A program made the position numbers and the translations under genes. Shown here in pieces: positions 16,620 to 27,900 of a stretch of DNA of 64,000 bases. How positions within the stretch are numbered: the first letter of the stretch is position 1; every line of letters begins with the position of its first letter. Below the pieces are notes generated by a model. That model was not told the origin of the DNA, did not search any database, and worked only from the letters and a program-made list of their open reading frames with translations. The stretch spans positions 62,001-126,000 of the forward strand of contig NZ_LGEA01000099.1 of NCBI RefSeq assembly GCF_001280065.1, read 5' to 3'. This DNA is from Streptomyces sp. NRRL B-1140 (GTDB lineage: Bacteria > Actinomycetota > Actinomycetes > Streptomycetales > Streptomycetaceae).

Positions 16620-18088
16620 GCACCCACTTCGAGGTCATCGTCATCGGCGCCGGCATCTCCGGGGTCGGCGCCGGGGCCAGGCTCCGCGGCGCCAGCATCC
16701 GGGACTTCCTGATCATCGAGGCGGCCGACGACTTCGGCGGCACGTGGCGGGCCAACACCTATCCCGGGTGCCAGTGCGACGTACCGTCCCGCCTGTACAG
16801 CTACTCCTTCGCACCGAACCCGGACTGGACGCGGGTGTACGCGCATCAGCCGGAGATCCTCTCGTACGTGCGGCGGGTCGCCGACACCCACCGGCTGCGC
16901 GAGCACACCCGGTTCGGGGTGCGGATGACCGGAGCGCGATGGCAGCCCGGCCCGGCCCGCTGGCTCGTCCGCACCGATGCCGGGGAGTTCACCGCCCGGT
17001 TCCTGGTCGCCGGCGCCGGCCCGTGGAACGAGCCCCTCGTCCCGGACCTCCCCGGCCTCGACGGTTTCGCCGGCGAGGTGTTCCACTCCGCGCGCTGGAA
17101 CCACGGCTACGACCTGCGGGGCAAGCGGGTCGCGGTGCTCGGCACCGGCGCCTCGGCCGTGCAGTTCGTCCCGGCGATCGCCCCCGACGTCGCCCGGCTC
17201 CATCTGTTCCAGCGCACCGCGCAGTGGGTGCTGCCCAAGCTGGACCATCACATACCGAAGGCCGAACGGTGGGCCATGCGCCACCTGCCGGGCGCGCGAG
17301 CCGCGGTGGCGGGCCTGGAGTACCGGGCCATGGAGATACTCGGGCGCGGATTCCGGCGCCCCGGGCTGATGCGTGGCGTCCAGGCCGTCGCACGGGCCCA
17401 TCTGCGGGCCACCGTGCGCGACGCCGCACTGCGCCGCAAGCTGACCCCCGACTACACCATCGGCTGCAAGCGCATCCTGTTCTCCAACCGCTACTACCCC
17501 GCGCTGAACCGGGCGAATGTCGCCGTGCACGCCACCGCGGTGCGCGCCGTCGAGGGCAACACGGTGCACGGCGCCGACGGCAGCGCCGCCGAGGTGGACG
17601 CGGTCATCCTCGGCACCGGCTTCCGTATTCTCGACACGCCGCTCGCCGGCCTGGTCCGCGACGGGGCCGGCCGCTCGCTCGCCGACCGCTGGCAGGGCTC
17701 CCCCGAGGCATATCTCGGCACCGTCGTGGCGGGCTTCCCCAACGCCTTCATGCTGCTCGGCCCCGGCCTGGGCACCGGGCACTCGTCGGCGTTCGCCATC
17801 CTGGAGGCACAGCTCGACCTCGTCCTGGGCGCCATCGGCGCCGCACGGGAGGGGAATTGGGCGGCGCTGGAGGTACGCGGCGACGTGCAGGCCGCGTACA
17901 ACGCCCGGCTGCAGTCCGCGCTGGCCGGCACCGTGTACAACTCCGGTGGATGCAGGAGCTATTACCTCGACGCCAACGGCCGCAACAGCTTCAGCTGGCC
18001 CTGGTCCACCGGGCGGCTCCGCACCGACGTCGGTCGGTTCGATCCGGAGGACTTCACCGCGTCCCCCGTGGAAGGCCGAGCGCGGTAG
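16616..18088 (+). CDS. Flavin-containing monooxygenase, Baeyer-Villiger type
   Basis: A 490-residue class B flavoprotein monooxygenase. GAGISG (residues 12-17) binds FAD, GTGASAVQ (near 180) binds NADPH, and FAGEVFHSARWN (near 151) matches the BVMO fingerprint FxGxxxHxxxW. ILGTGF near the C-terminal third is the ATG-type motif. It should insert oxygen next to a ketone, or oxidise a soft heteroatom. ATG at 16616 overlaps the patatin stop by four bases. The pair under a divergent TetR gene looks like an inducible ketone or steroid-like catabolic or detoxification cassette. Confidence 0.85.
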   Translation: MSTHFEVIVIGAGISGVGAGARLRGASIRDFLIIEAADDFGGTWRANTYPGCQCDVPSRLYSYSFAPNPDWTRVYAHQPEILSYVRRVADTHRLREHTRFGVRMTGARWQPGPARWLVRTDAGEFTARFLVAGAGPWNEPLVPDLPGLDGFAGEVFHSARWNHGYDLRGKRVAVLGTGASAVQFVPAIAPDVARLHLFQRTAQWVLPKLDHHIPKAERWAMRHLPGARAAVAGLEYRAMEILGRGFRRPGLMRGVQAVARAHLRATVRDAALRRKLTPDYTIGCKRILFSNRYYPALNRANVAVHATAVRAVEGNTVHGADGSAAEVDAVILGTGFRILDTPLAGLVRDGAGRSLADRWQGSPEAYLGTVVAGFPNAFMLLGPGLGTGHSSAFAILEAQLDLVLGAIGAAREGNWAALEVRGDVQAAYNARLQSALAGTVYNSGGCRSYYLDANGRNSFSWPWSTGRLRTDVGRFDPEDFTASPVEGRAR

Positions 18089-18136
18089 GGAAGCCGTCGC
18101 CGGACACCGCGCGGGCGTGGATGGCCCGGAGCGGCC

Positions 18137-18589
18137 TCAGCCCTCGGTCAGTCCGGGAAGGTGCTCGGCGAGGTGCAGGGCGTGGAGCCGTGCGAACTCG
18201 TCGTGCGAACAGCGGCCGTAGGCGGGGTGGAGGGCGTGCTCAGCGGTGTGGCCGGTGAACAGGGCCACTGCCTCGGCGAGGCCGGCCGCCGCCTCGGGCA
18301 CCGGCAGCGCCGGGTCCAACGGGGGCGCGCCGTCGATCTCCGCACCGAGCGGATGCTTCATCGCTCCGCGGCGCAGGAAGACCCGTTTGGCCAGCGAGCC
18401 TGCCGTCGCCCGGAACAGGGCGGGCTTGAGCACGGGATATCCGGTCACGGAGTAGCGGACGGTCTGGGCACAGTGCTGCACGGTCTGGGAGAGGTTCCAG
18501 GTGCTGCCGGGGGCCAGCAGGTCCCGCTCCGGGCGGTCGAGGTTCTGGTGGAGCCGCTCGACGAGCCGGGCGAGGTCGGGGGAGGACAT
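18137..18589 (-). CDS. DUF1569 (DinB-like) family protein
   Basis: A 150-residue helical protein of the DinB/YfiT-like superfamily: STWNLSQTVQHCAQTVRYS near residue 30 and FTGHTAEHALHPAYG near 111, ending with HALHLAEHLPGL. The histidines in these segments are the usual metal-ligand positions. The function of DUF1569 is unknown; related DinB proteins are metal-dependent thiol transferases. It stands alone, convergent with the monooxygenase gene. Confidence 0.7.
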   Translation of the reverse strand: MSSPDLARLVERLHQNLDRPERDLLAPGSTWNLSQTVQHCAQTVRYSVTGYPVLKPALFRATAGSLAKRVFLRRGAMKHPLGAEIDGAPPLDPALPVPEAAAGLAEAVALFTGHTAEHALHPAYGRCSHDEFARLHALHLAEHLPGLTEG

Positions 18590-18648
18590 GCCGCGAGCCT
18601 ACTCAGGGCGGGAACCCGCCAGTCCCCCGCCCCGGCGCTTCCCCGGTC

Positions 18649-18671
18649 CGCCCCGCTGTGGACACGGGGCG
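18649..18671 (-). terminator. Probable terminator downstream of cchK
   Basis: Arms CGCCCCG (18649-18655) and CGGGGCG (18665-18671) with a 9-base loop, 35 bases past the cchK stop. Confidence 0.45.
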
Positions 18672-18705
18672 CTGTCGGTCGGCCTGGTGTGCGGCCTCGG
18701 CGGAT

Positions 18706-18918
18706 TCAGGCGTCCTGGGACGCGGCGAGGGACGCGGGGCGCAGGTCCGTCCAGTGGGTCTCGACATACTCCAGGCAGGCCTCGCGGGTGTTCTCCGCGA
18801 AGGCGATCGCCCATCCCCCGGGCACCTCTGCGAAGGACGGCCAGAGGGAGTGCTGGCCCTCGTCGTTCACCAGGACCAGGAAACGGCCTTCGTTGTCGTC
18901 GAAGGGGTTGGTGCTCAT
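18706..18918 (-). CDS. cchK: MbtH-like protein of the coelichelin cluster
   Basis: A 70-residue MbtH family protein: [24 protein letters not shown] and GGWAIAF carry the invariant Asn, Glu and Trp residues of the family. MbtH proteins bind NRPS adenylation domains and are needed for their solubility or activity. The ATG at 18918 has GAGGAGG eight bases upstream. The divergent spacer with cchJ holds a strong iron box, so it is iron-repressed together with the cluster. Position and order match cchK of S. coelicolor. Confidence 0.93.
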   Translation of the reverse strand: MSTNPFDDNEGRFLVLVNDEGQHSLWPSFAEVPGGWAIAFAENTREACLEYVETHWTDLRPASLAASQDA

Positions 18919-18945
18919 GCGCGCTGCCTCCTCTGAGGGCCAAGA

Positions 18946-18964
18946 TTAGGTTAGGCTCGCCTAA
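18946..18964. promoter_or_regulatory. Iron box (IdeR/DmdR operator) between cchK and cchJ
   Basis: TTAGGTTAGGCTCGCCTAA, 17 of 19 positions agreeing with TWAGGTTAGSCTWACCTWA. It lies 28 bases before cchK and 48 before cchJ, so one dimeric repressor pair can control both. Confidence 0.9.
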
Positions 18965-19011
18965 TTGATGGAGCTTAGCCTTTGGCCCTTCCCCCTCACA
19001 AGGAGACGTTC

Positions 19012-20118
19012 ATGCGCGTGGCCGCGGCCGACGGGGAGGATGTGTTCGCCGGCTTCGGGGTGCCCGGGGTGCCCGGCACGGAGGCGTTCTGGGCCGGAGC
19101 GGGAGCACCGGCGGCCGTACCGGACGGTGACGGCGGCTGGACGGCCCTGTTCCTGTGGCGCGGGTCGTCGCCGGTCAGGATCGAGTTCGAGAGCTGGTCG
19201 GATCCCGTGCCCCTGCGGCGCTGGGCCGACTCGGACTGCTGGTACGCCGAGGTGCGGATGCCCGCGCGGCTGCGGGTGACGTACCGGTTCGTGACGGAAG
19301 ACGCCGTGCACGCAGACCCGTTCAACCCGGCCGGTGCGGGCGGGGACCGGTCCATCGTGGCGACGCCGGACGCCCCGGAGCAGCCGCACTGGCCCGTCGT
19401 CGGTCCCGACGCGGTGCTGCCGGTGCCGCGGGCGCGGATCCGCTGGGCGAGTGAACGCCTGGGTGGGCGGCGTACGGTGCGGCTTCATCCGGCGGGGGGT
19501 GGCGGGCCGGTGGTGCTGCTGCTCGACGGGGACGACTGGTTGTATCTGCATCCGGCCGTGACCGCCTTCGACTCGGCCGTGGCGGCGGGTGAGATGCCGC
19601 CGGTCACGCTGGTCTTCCTGCCGGCCAAGGACCGGGTCGCCGAGTTCGCCTGCCGGCCCGGCCTGTGGGAGGCCGTGCGCGAGGAACTGCTGCCGCTGGT
19701 GGCGGAGTCGGACGTACCCGCCGACCTGGAGCGGCTGGTGGTCGCCGGGCAGAGTCTCGGGGGGCTGAGTGCGGTGTACGCGGCGCTGGAGTTTCCCGGG
19801 TTGGTGTCGCGGGTGGCGTGTCAGTCGGGGTCGTTCTGGTGGACGCCGGATGCCCTGCGGGCTGCCGATCCGTTGGGGGGTCCGGTGGGGGGTGCGATCG
19901 CCGAGCGGTTGCGGGCGGGGGTTGATCTGTCGGGGCTGCGGGTCGCGTTCGATGTCGGGGAGCACGAGGACCGGATGCTGCCGCATGGTGAGGTGACCGA
20001 GGGGCTGGTGGAGCGGGCCGGGGCGACCGTGCGGGTGTCCCGGTCCGCGTCGGGGCATGATCGGGCGGGGTGGCGTCATGCGTTGCTCAGGGATGTCGGC
20101 TGGGCGCTTCGCGCGTAG
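19012..20118 (+). CDS. cchJ: Enterochelin-esterase-like hydrolase of the coelichelin cluster
   Basis: A 368-residue protein with an N-terminal beta-sandwich of Fes type (about residues 1-150) and an alpha/beta-hydrolase domain. The nucleophile elbow GQSLGG has Ser248; the acid is in DVGEHED and the histidine in SGHDRAGW near the C-terminus. In coelichelin biosynthesis the NRPS lacks a thioesterase, and CchJ is the candidate for releasing the peptide, or for opening the ferric siderophore. ATG at 19012 is preferred over the upstream TTG because AAGGAG lies six bases before it. The iron box is 48 bases upstream. Confidence 0.9.
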   Translation: MRVAAADGEDVFAGFGVPGVPGTEAFWAGAGAPAAVPDGDGGWTALFLWRGSSPVRIEFESWSDPVPLRRWADSDCWYAEVRMPARLRVTYRFVTEDAVHADPFNPAGAGGDRSIVATPDAPEQPHWPVVGPDAVLPVPRARIRWASERLGGRRTVRLHPAGGGGPVVLLLDGDDWLYLHPAVTAFDSAVAAGEMPPVTLVFLPAKDRVAEFACRPGLWEAVREELLPLVAESDVPADLERLVVAGQSLGGLSAVYAALEFPGLVSRVACQSGSFWWTPDALRAADPLGGPVGGAIAERLRAGVDLSGLRVAFDVGEHEDRMLPHGEVTEGLVERAGATVRVSRSASGHDRAGWRHALLRDVGWALRA

Positions 20119-20153
20119 CGCCGTTGTCGGGTGCGGGTGGGTGGGGGCTGATC

Positions 20154-20177
20154 GCGCAGTTCCCCGCGCCCCTGAGG
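20154..20177. repeat. Short dispersed repeat, copy 1 (intergenic)
   Basis: 24 bases beginning GCGCAGTTCCCCGCGCC, identical to 26427-26450. It lies between the convergent cchJ and cchI genes; a partial copy (CCGCGCCCCTGAAGAG) follows near 20204. I recognise it as a sequence often scattered between Streptomyces genes. Confidence 0.75.
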
Positions 20178-20223
20178 GCATCTCCCCCCCCCGGCCCCTT
20201 GACCCGCGCCCCTGAAGAGAAGG

Positions 20224-21924
20224 TCAGCGTGCCACTGCCGAGCAGTAGGCCTGGTCTTGTGCCAGCAGGTTGCGGTGGGTGTCCTCGGCTGTGATCGTGC
20301 CGTTGTCCAGGACCAGGACCCGGTCCGCCGCGTCCAGGAACGCCGGGCTGCTGGTGATCACGATCGTCGTGCGGCCCCGGCGCAGCTTCGCCACGTTGCG
20401 GGCGATGAGTTGTTCGGTGACCGCGTCCACCGCCGTCGTCGGATCGTGCAGGACGAGGACCTCGGTGTCGGCGGCCAGGGCGCGCGCCAGGGACAGGCGT
20501 TGGCGCTGGCCGCCGGAGAGGTTGGCGCCCCGGTCGCGGACGCCGTGGTCGAGGCCCTCGCGGTGCAGGGCGACGACGTCGGTCAGCATGGAGGCCTCCA
20601 CGGCGTCGGGGACGGTCCGGCTGGTGCCCGTCGGGTCGATGTTGGTGCGGAGGGTGCCCGCGAAGATCTCCCCGTCGTACGGGTTGACCAGCAGGTGTTC
20701 ACGGACCGCCTCGACGGAGAGGTCGCCCAGTTCCCGGCCGCCGATCCGTACCGTCCCCTCGTACGCGGTGGGCGGGACCCGTACCGCCAGGACGGCCGCG
20801 AGGTCGGCCGCCGCACGGGGCTGGTAGGGGGCGACGGCCACGAACTCCCCCGCCTTCACCCGGAATTTCAGGCCGGTCAGGGTGCCGTGGCGGACGGAGT
20901 CGATCTCGAGGTCGCTGCCCGGTGACGGGCGGGCGGAGCCCGGCGTCATGACCGGCGGAGCCGACAGCACCAGTGCCATGCGTTCGGCCGACGCGCGCGC
21001 GATCATCACGTACTTGGGCATCTCCGAGAACAGCTTCAGCGGCTCCATGATGAACTGCGCCAGGCCCACCGCCATGACGAGTTCGCCGATGGTGACGCGT
21101 CCCTCGAACGCCAGCCAGCCGGCCGTCAGGGTCACGGCGCCGGCGAGGACCGCGTTGAGGGCCAGTGCGGTGCCCGCGTAGGCACCGTTCACCTTGGCGA
21201 CCGTGATCGACTGGTGCTTCGCCTCGGTGCTCACCTTCCGGTACGACAGGAACGCCGCGTGGTTGCCGCCGAAGCCGTGCAGCGGGCGCAGGCCGGTGAT
21301 CAGGTCGGCGACCTTCGCCCCCGCCCGCGCCACCCGGGCCTGCTGTTCCTGGGTGCTGCTGCCGATCCGCTTGGACATCACGCTGAGCACGGACAGGATC
21401 GCGACGGTGCCCACGATCACCAGCAGACCGAGCCGTACGTCGGCCAGGCCCAGGGCCACCGCCGCGACCAGCACCGCGACCAGCGAGCTGATCAGCAGCG
21501 GCACCACCTCGATGATGTCGGCGGTCTGGTCGGCGTCCTCGGTGGCGATGGTCAGCACCTCGCCGGACTTGAGGTCGACGTCCCGGGCCACCGGTTGCAG
21601 ACCGCAAGCGGCGACGTTCACCCGCCAGCGGTGCGCCTCGGTCGTGTTGGCCTTCTGCAGGATCCTCATGCCGAACCGCCACGACAGCGAGACGGTCGTG
21701 ATGATCACGGCCAGCGCGCCGATCGACAGGGCAAGCGCCCGGAGGCTGCGGCCGTCCCGCATCGTGTGCTCGACGATCAGGCCGAGTGCGATGGGGAAGG
21801 CCGTCTCACCGGCCTGGTAGAGGCCCATGAGGAGGGTGCCCCAGGCCATGGCGCCGATGTTGCGGCGCAGGGCGGTCCGCAGGATGGCGGCCCCTCGGCG
21901 GGGCCGCTGCGTGTCAGTTGTCAT
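20224..21924 (-). CDS. cchI: ABC exporter half with degenerate nucleotide site
   Basis: A 566-residue type IV ABC exporter subunit: about 300 residues of six-helix membrane domain, then an ATPase domain. The expected Walker A glycine-lysine loop near residue 363 reads [10 protein letters not shown], with no GK(S/T). The Walker B region is [12 protein letters not shown], with His-Asp where Asp-Glu is expected, and the switch histidine region reads VITSSPAF. The signature LSGGQRQR near 466 is intact. This is the non-catalytic half of a heterodimer; CchG has the complementary pattern. The ATG at 21924 overlaps the end of cchH by 11 bases, so it is co-translated with the NRPS. Likely job: export of desferri-coelichelin. 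Confidence 0.88.
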   Translation of the reverse strand: MTTDTQRPRRGAAILRTALRRNIGAMAWGTLLMGLYQAGETAFPIALGLIVEHTMRDGRSLRALALSIGALAVIITTVSLSWRFGMRILQKANTTEAHRWRVNVAACGLQPVARDVDLKSGEVLTIATEDADQTADIIEVVPLLISSLVAVLVAAVALGLADVRLGLLVIVGTVAILSVLSVMSKRIGSSTQEQQARVARAGAKVADLITGLRPLHGFGGNHAAFLSYRKVSTEAKHQSITVAKVNGAYAGTALALNAVLAGAVTLTAGWLAFEGRVTIGELVMAVGLAQFIMEPLKLFSEMPKYVMIARASAERMALVLSAPPVMTPGSARPSPGSDLEIDSVRHGTLTGLKFRVKAGEFVAVAPYQPRAAADLAAVLAVRVPPTAYEGTVRIGGRELGDLSVEAVREHLLVNPYDGEIFAGTLRTNIDPTGTSRTVPDAVEASMLTDVVALHREGLDHGVRDRGANLSGGQRQRLSLARALAADTEVLVLHDPTTAVDAVTEQLIARNVAKLRRGRTTIVITSSPAFLDAADRVLVLDNGTITAEDTHRNLLAQDQAYCSAVAR

Positions 21925-24900
21925 CGAGGTGGCGGGCAATCGCTTCCGGGGTGCGCAGGGTGAACAGATCGCGGATGGTGATGACAGGACCGTACTCGCG
22001 GCGGAGCAGTCCGATGAGCCGTACCGCCAGCATGGAGTGTCCTCCCAGGGACACGAAGTCGCTCACCGCGCTCACCTCGTCGTCCTCCAGGTCCAGTGCC
22101 TCGGCGAAGTACTCGCACACCACGGTCTCGGTCTCGGTCCGCGGGCCCCGCTCCCCCGCCGTGGTCAGCGCGCCCAGCGGCTTGGCCTCGGGCAGCGCCT
22201 TGGTGTCGGCCTTCCCGTTCACCGTCAGCGGGATGCCGTCGACCTGGGCGTAGTGCGTGGGCCGCAGGAAGTCCGGCAGTCCGGCGCCCACCTCGGCGGC
22301 GACGGCCGCCAGGTCCGCGCCGTCCAGGACCAGGTAGGCGGCCAGCCGGTGGGCGCCGTCGACCTGCGGGTCGGGCTGGGCGACCGCGGCGACGAACCGC
22401 ACGGCCGGGTGCGCGGCGAACACGGCCTCCACCTCGCCGAGTTCGACGCGATGGCCGCGGATCTTGACCTGCTGGTCGGTGCGGCCCAGGTACATCAGGT
22501 TGCCGTCCGGCCGACGGACCACCAGGTCGCCGGTGCGGTACATGCGCTCCCCTGGCTCGCCGAACGGGCAGGCGACGAAGCGGTGCGCGGTCTGCGCGGG
22601 CTGTCCGAGGTAGCCGCGCGCGATGCCGATGCCGGACACGTACAGCTCGCCGGGCACCCCGTCCGGCAGCGGCCGCAGCCAGGGGTCCAGGACGTACACG
22701 TCCGTGTTGTCGATGGCGACACCCACCACCGGGTCCTGGCAGTCGAAGGTGCCGACGCCGAGGGTGTTGATGGTGTACTCGGTGGGCCCGTACAGGTTGT
22801 ATCCGACCGTGCCCTCGGTCCCGGCGAGCCGCTGCCACAGCGTCGGGGTGACGGCCTCACCGCCCAGCAGCACCAGCGCGGGCCGCCGTGCCGGGTCGTC
22901 GAGCAGGCCCTCGGCCACCAACTGCTGGGCGTAGGTCGGGGTCACGTTGACGACGTCGATCCCGTGCTCCCGGCAGTACTCCACCAGCCGGGGCGCGTCC
23001 CGCCGCAACTCCTCGTCACAAATGTGCACTTCATGGCCGTCGGCGAGCCACAGCAGCTCCTCCCACGACATGTCGAAGGCGAACGACACGGTGTGGGCGA
23101 TCTTGAAGACCCGGTGACCGTGCTCGGCCAGCACCGGCTGGAAGATCCGGCGCTGATGGTTGATCAGCATGTTGGTGAGACCGGCGTACTCGGTCACCAC
23201 GCCCTTGGGCTTCCCGGTGGAGCCGGAGGTGTAGATCGTGTACGCGGGGTGGCGCAGGCGGTGGGGGTCGTCCGGCGCGAACGTCACGAACGGCTCCGCC
23301 TCCGGAAGCGGCCGGTCCAGTTCGATCAGGTCGCCGGTCAGCCGGGGCGAGACGGCACTCACGGTGAGGATGACGTCGGGGTGGGCGTCGCCGACGATGG
23401 CGGCGATCCGCTCGTCCGGATGGTCCAGCTCCAGCGGCACGTACGCGGCGCCGACCCGCAGGACGGCGAACAGCGCCGCGACCCAGTCGAGGGAGCGCGG
23501 GATCGCGAGGCCCACGGTGGTCTCCGGCCCGATGCCGCGTGCGGCGAGCACGCCGGCCACGGCCCGGCTGCGGTCGCGGAGTTCGGCGAACGTCATCGTC
23601 GAGCCGTGGGCGACGAGCGCCACGCGCCGCGGGTCGCGGTCCGCCGCCCGGTCGAAACGGTCGACGACGGTGTCCGTGCCGACGTCGGTGCGTACGGCCG
23701 GCTCGGGCAGCGCGCCCGGTCCCCGCAGCGCGCCGACCGGCCCGCTCGCCCGGGGCAGGTCCTCCAGCACGCGCAGATAGTCGTCGAGGAGACGGCGGGC
23801 GTTGCCGGTGTCGCCCTCGCGGTACTCCAGCTTGACCGTGAGCCGCTCCCCGGGTGTGACGACCCAGGTGAACGGATAGTGGGTGGAGTCGTCGGCCTGC
23901 ACCGAGGTGATGCCGTGCCGGGCGTTCATCTCTGCGAACGCGTCCATGTCCAGGAAGTTCTGCAGTACGAACAGGTTGTCGAACAGGGTGTCGTGGCCGC
24001 TGGCCCGCTGGATCTCGCCGAGTCCGAGGTGCTCGTGCTCCATCGCCTCGACCCGGGCGCTCTGGACGGCCGAGAGGTAGGCACGGACGGTGTCGTCCGG
24101 GCGGGCCCGGGTCCACATCGGCACGGTGTTGAGCAGCACGCCCACGATGCCGGAGAGTCCCTCTCCCTCGCGGCCGGAGACGGTCACGCCGAACACGGCG
24201 TCGGCGCGGCCTGTGTGCGCGCCGAGCAGCAGGCCGAACGCGCCGGTCAGCACCGAGTTCAGGGTGACGCCGTGCACCCGTGCCGCCTCTCGCACCAGCT
24301 CGGACCGTTCGGCCGACAGCGTGTGCACGAGGGCCTTCGGCAGGTCGTCCGAGAAGGCCGGCGCCGGTCCGGCGAGCAGGGTGGGGCCGGGGAGGGCGGC
24401 CAGCTGGTCCGCCCAGAAGCGTTCCGATGCGGCGGAGTCCCGCGCCGCGAGCGCCCGGGTGTACTCCTCGAAGCCCGGCGTGGCCGGTGCGTTGTCGAGC
24501 GGCTCGCCGGCGAGGAGGGCACGGTAGGCGTCGAACAGGTCGCGCAGGACGATCTCGCGGGACCAGCCGTCCCACAGCAGCAGGTGGTAGCTGAGGAGCA
24601 GACCGTCCCGGCCGCCGGGCAGGCGCACGACCGTCAGCCGGATCAGGGGCGGCTCGCCCGGGTCGAACCCGGTGTCGCGGTCCCGGGCGCGCAGGGCGTC
24701 GACCTCCGCGTCCGTCGCCAGGTCGACCGTACGCACCCCGACGCGCCGGCCGGCCTTGAGGACCTGCACCGGGTTGCCGTCGTCGTCGGTGGTGAAACCG
24801 GCGCCGACGACCGGGTGCCGGGCGATCACGTGCGCCATCGCCTCGGCCAGCGCGCCGGTGTCCAGGCGCCGGTCGAAGGTGAACCAGTTCTGTGCGACGT

Positions 24901-27900
24901 AGTGTCCGGCCGGGCCCGTCAGCTGGGCCTGGAAGAACAGGCCGCGCTGGAGCGGGGTGACCGGGGCGGTGCGCTCGGCCGTCGTCGCGGCGTCCGCGAG
25001 GTGCTGCAGGGCGCTGCGCCAGTGCTCGGTGATCTCGTCGGGAACGCCCTCGGCGAGGACGAACTCGGCGAGCAGGCTTCCGGTGGCCTCGTCGGTCCAC
25101 GCGTTGACCTCGACGGCGTACGGGCTGCCCTGGTCTCCGGGCGTGAGGTGCAGCGCCTGGGACTCGCTGCCCCGGCCGAGGTAGTTGAACAGCACCTGTG
25201 GGCGGGCGGTGAGCAGGGGGGCCGTCTGCGCATTGAGGTACCTGAGCAGGCCGTAGGCGACGTGCTCGTCCTCGTCCGGCAGGCGCTCGGCGACCTCACG
25301 CGCGGCGGCGACGGGGTCGGTGTGCGGGGTGAGCCGTACGGGTGCGATGGAGGTGAACCAGCCGACGGTACGGGTGTAGTCGTGCTGTGCGCGGGCCGGG
25401 ACCCTGCCGTGCCGCTCCAGGTCGATCGCGAGGTCGGTGGGCGAGGGCTGGATCCTGGTCAGCGCGATGCGCAGGGCGCCGCAGAGCAGCTCGGTGAGAC
25501 CGACGCCGAGGGCGGCGGGAGCGGTGCGGGTGAGGCGGTCACTCACGTCGGCGGCGAGTACGACCGTCGTCCGACGCAAGGGGCCCGGGGTGGGCAGCGG
25601 TTCGGGGGCCTGGAGCGTGGTGACCCAGCGGTCGAGGCCGCCGACGGCCTGTGCCGACCGGAGCGTCAGGGTTTCGGCGTACTCGGCGTAGGGGGTGGTC
25701 GGCGGGGCGAGTGGCCCACCGCGCAGGGCCGCGGCCAGATCGTCCAGCAGGATCAGCCAGGAGACCGAGTCGACGGCGAGGTGGTGGACGGTGACGACGA
25801 GGGTCCTGCTCGCCTCCAGCCACGCGAACGCGACGACGTCACCCGACTCGGGATCGAGCCGTCCGGCGGCCTCGTCGGCCACGGCCGTCGCGTCGGTCGT
25901 GTCCGGGCGTACGACGGTGATCTCGTGGGCGGGGCCGGTGCGGAGGGTCCAGACGCCGTGGGCGGTTTCGAGGCGCAGCCGCAGGGCCGGGTGCGTGGCG
26001 ACCACGGCGTTCGCGGCGCGTACGGCGTCGGCGTAGCCGGTGCCTTCGGGGGTCTGGAGGGACCTGGCCTGGGCGAAGCGGGTGAGGGAGCCGCCGAGTT
26101 CGCGTTGGCGGAGGATGATCGGGGTGGGGGGCAGTGGGCCGTCTTCGCGGTGGGTGGTCTCCGGAGCGTTCCGGGAGGTGTTCGTCTGCGTTCCCAGGTG
26201 TGCGGCCAGTGCGCGGGGGGTCTTGAGCAGGAAGACGTCCCTCGGGGTCAGGGGCAGGCCGTGGGCGCGGGCCCGGTTCACGACCGTGATGGCGATGATG
26301 CTGTCGCCTCCGGCGCGGAAGAAGTCGGTGTCGGCGGTCACCTCGGTGCCGGGGAGTGCCGACGTGAAGATCTCCATGAGCGTGGCGAGCGCCGAGGGCT
26401 CGCCGGCGGGTGCGTCGTGGCGTGGTGCGCAGTTCCCCGCGCCCCTGAGGGGACGTTCCGCCAAGGCCCGTCGATCGAGCTTGCCGTTGATCGTCAGCGG
26501 TAGGGCATCGATCGTCAGCACTCTGCCCGGGATCATGTGGACGGGCAGCCTGGAGGACAGACGGTCGGTCAGGTCGTCCGGCGCGCTGCCCACCACGTGC
26601 GCCACCAGGTGGTCCCCGGTGTCCGCCACCGTCACGGCCACGTCGGTCACGCCGTCGAGGTCCCTGATCGCGGACTCCACCTCACCCGGCTCGATGCGGA
26701 AGCCCTTGAGTTGCACCTGGTCGTCCGCACGGCCGGTGAAGACCAGTTCGCCGTCGAGGGTGCGGATGGCGAGGTCGCCCGTGTGGTACATGCGGGAGCC
26801 GTCGGCCGCGAACGGGTCGGCCACGAAGCGGCCCGCGGTCAGCCCGGGCCGGCCCAGGTAGCCGAGGGACACCTGGTCACCGGCGACGTAGATGGCGCCC
26901 CGGCGGCCCGGCGGCACCGGGCGGAGCCGTTCGTCGAGGAGGTGGGTGACCAGGCCGGGGATCGGGCCGCCGATGGGGCTGACGTCGTTTCCGGGGGTGA
27001 AGTCCTCGTCGGTGAGCACCCGGTGGGTGACGTGGACGGTGGTCTCGGTGATGCCGTACATGTTGACCAGCTCGGGGGCGGCCGTGCCGTGCCGCTCGAC
27101 CCAGCCGCGCAGCCGCCCGAGGTCCAGTGCCTCACCGCCGAAGACGATACGGCGCAGTGCGGGCAGCGGTTCGCCGGCCAGTCGGTCGGCCTCGATGAAC
27201 TGGTAGAAGGCCGAGGGGGTCTGGTTGAGGACGGTGACGCCGCGCTCGCGGACCAGCCGGTGGAAGTCGACCGGGGAGCGTGTCAGGCCGTACTCGGGCA
27301 GCAGCAGCTCCCCGCCGTGGACCAGCGCGCCCCACAACTCCCAGACCGCGAAGTCGAAGGAGAAGGAGTGGAACTGGACCCAGACGTCGTCGGGGCCGAA
27401 GCCCATGGCGGGTCGGGTGCGGGCGAGCAGGGTCACCACGCTGGAGTGCGGGACGACGACGCCCTTGGGGCGGCCGGTCGAGCCGGAGGTGTAGATCACG
27501 TAGGCGGGGGTGTGCCAGTCGGGCTCGGCGGCGGGCTCCGTGAGGGCGCCCGGGGGCTCTTCGCCCCGCACCAGCACGCGCGCGGGCGCCCCCGCCCGGG
27601 CCAGGAGCCGCGTGAAGCGGTCGCGCTGGTCGCGTTCCACCAGCACGACCTGGGGGGCCGCGTCGGCGAGGACGTACTCCAGCCGTTCGTCCGGGTAGGC
27701 CAGGTCGAGCGGAACGTACGCGCCGCCCGCGGTGACGGTCGCGACCAGGGCGACGACCTGTTCCACGGAGCGCGGTACGGCCACGGCGACCCGCTTGCCC
27801 GGGCCGACACCTGCCGCGCGCAGTACGGAGGCCAGGTCGTTCCTGGCGTCGGACAGCTCGCCGTAGGTGAGCGAGCGGGTCGCGCCGTCGAGGCCGCACT

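Noticed and set aside
18982..19011. TTG start of cchJ at 18982
   Set aside because: ATG 19012 has AAGGAG at ideal spacing; the upstream start would place the ribosome site inside the coding sequence.
21827..26503. Long open frame on the plus strand opposite cchH
   Set aside because: Its composition (Val, Gly, His, Gln, Arg runs) is what high-GC codon bias gives on the antisense strand; the minus strand encodes recognisable NRPS domains throughout.
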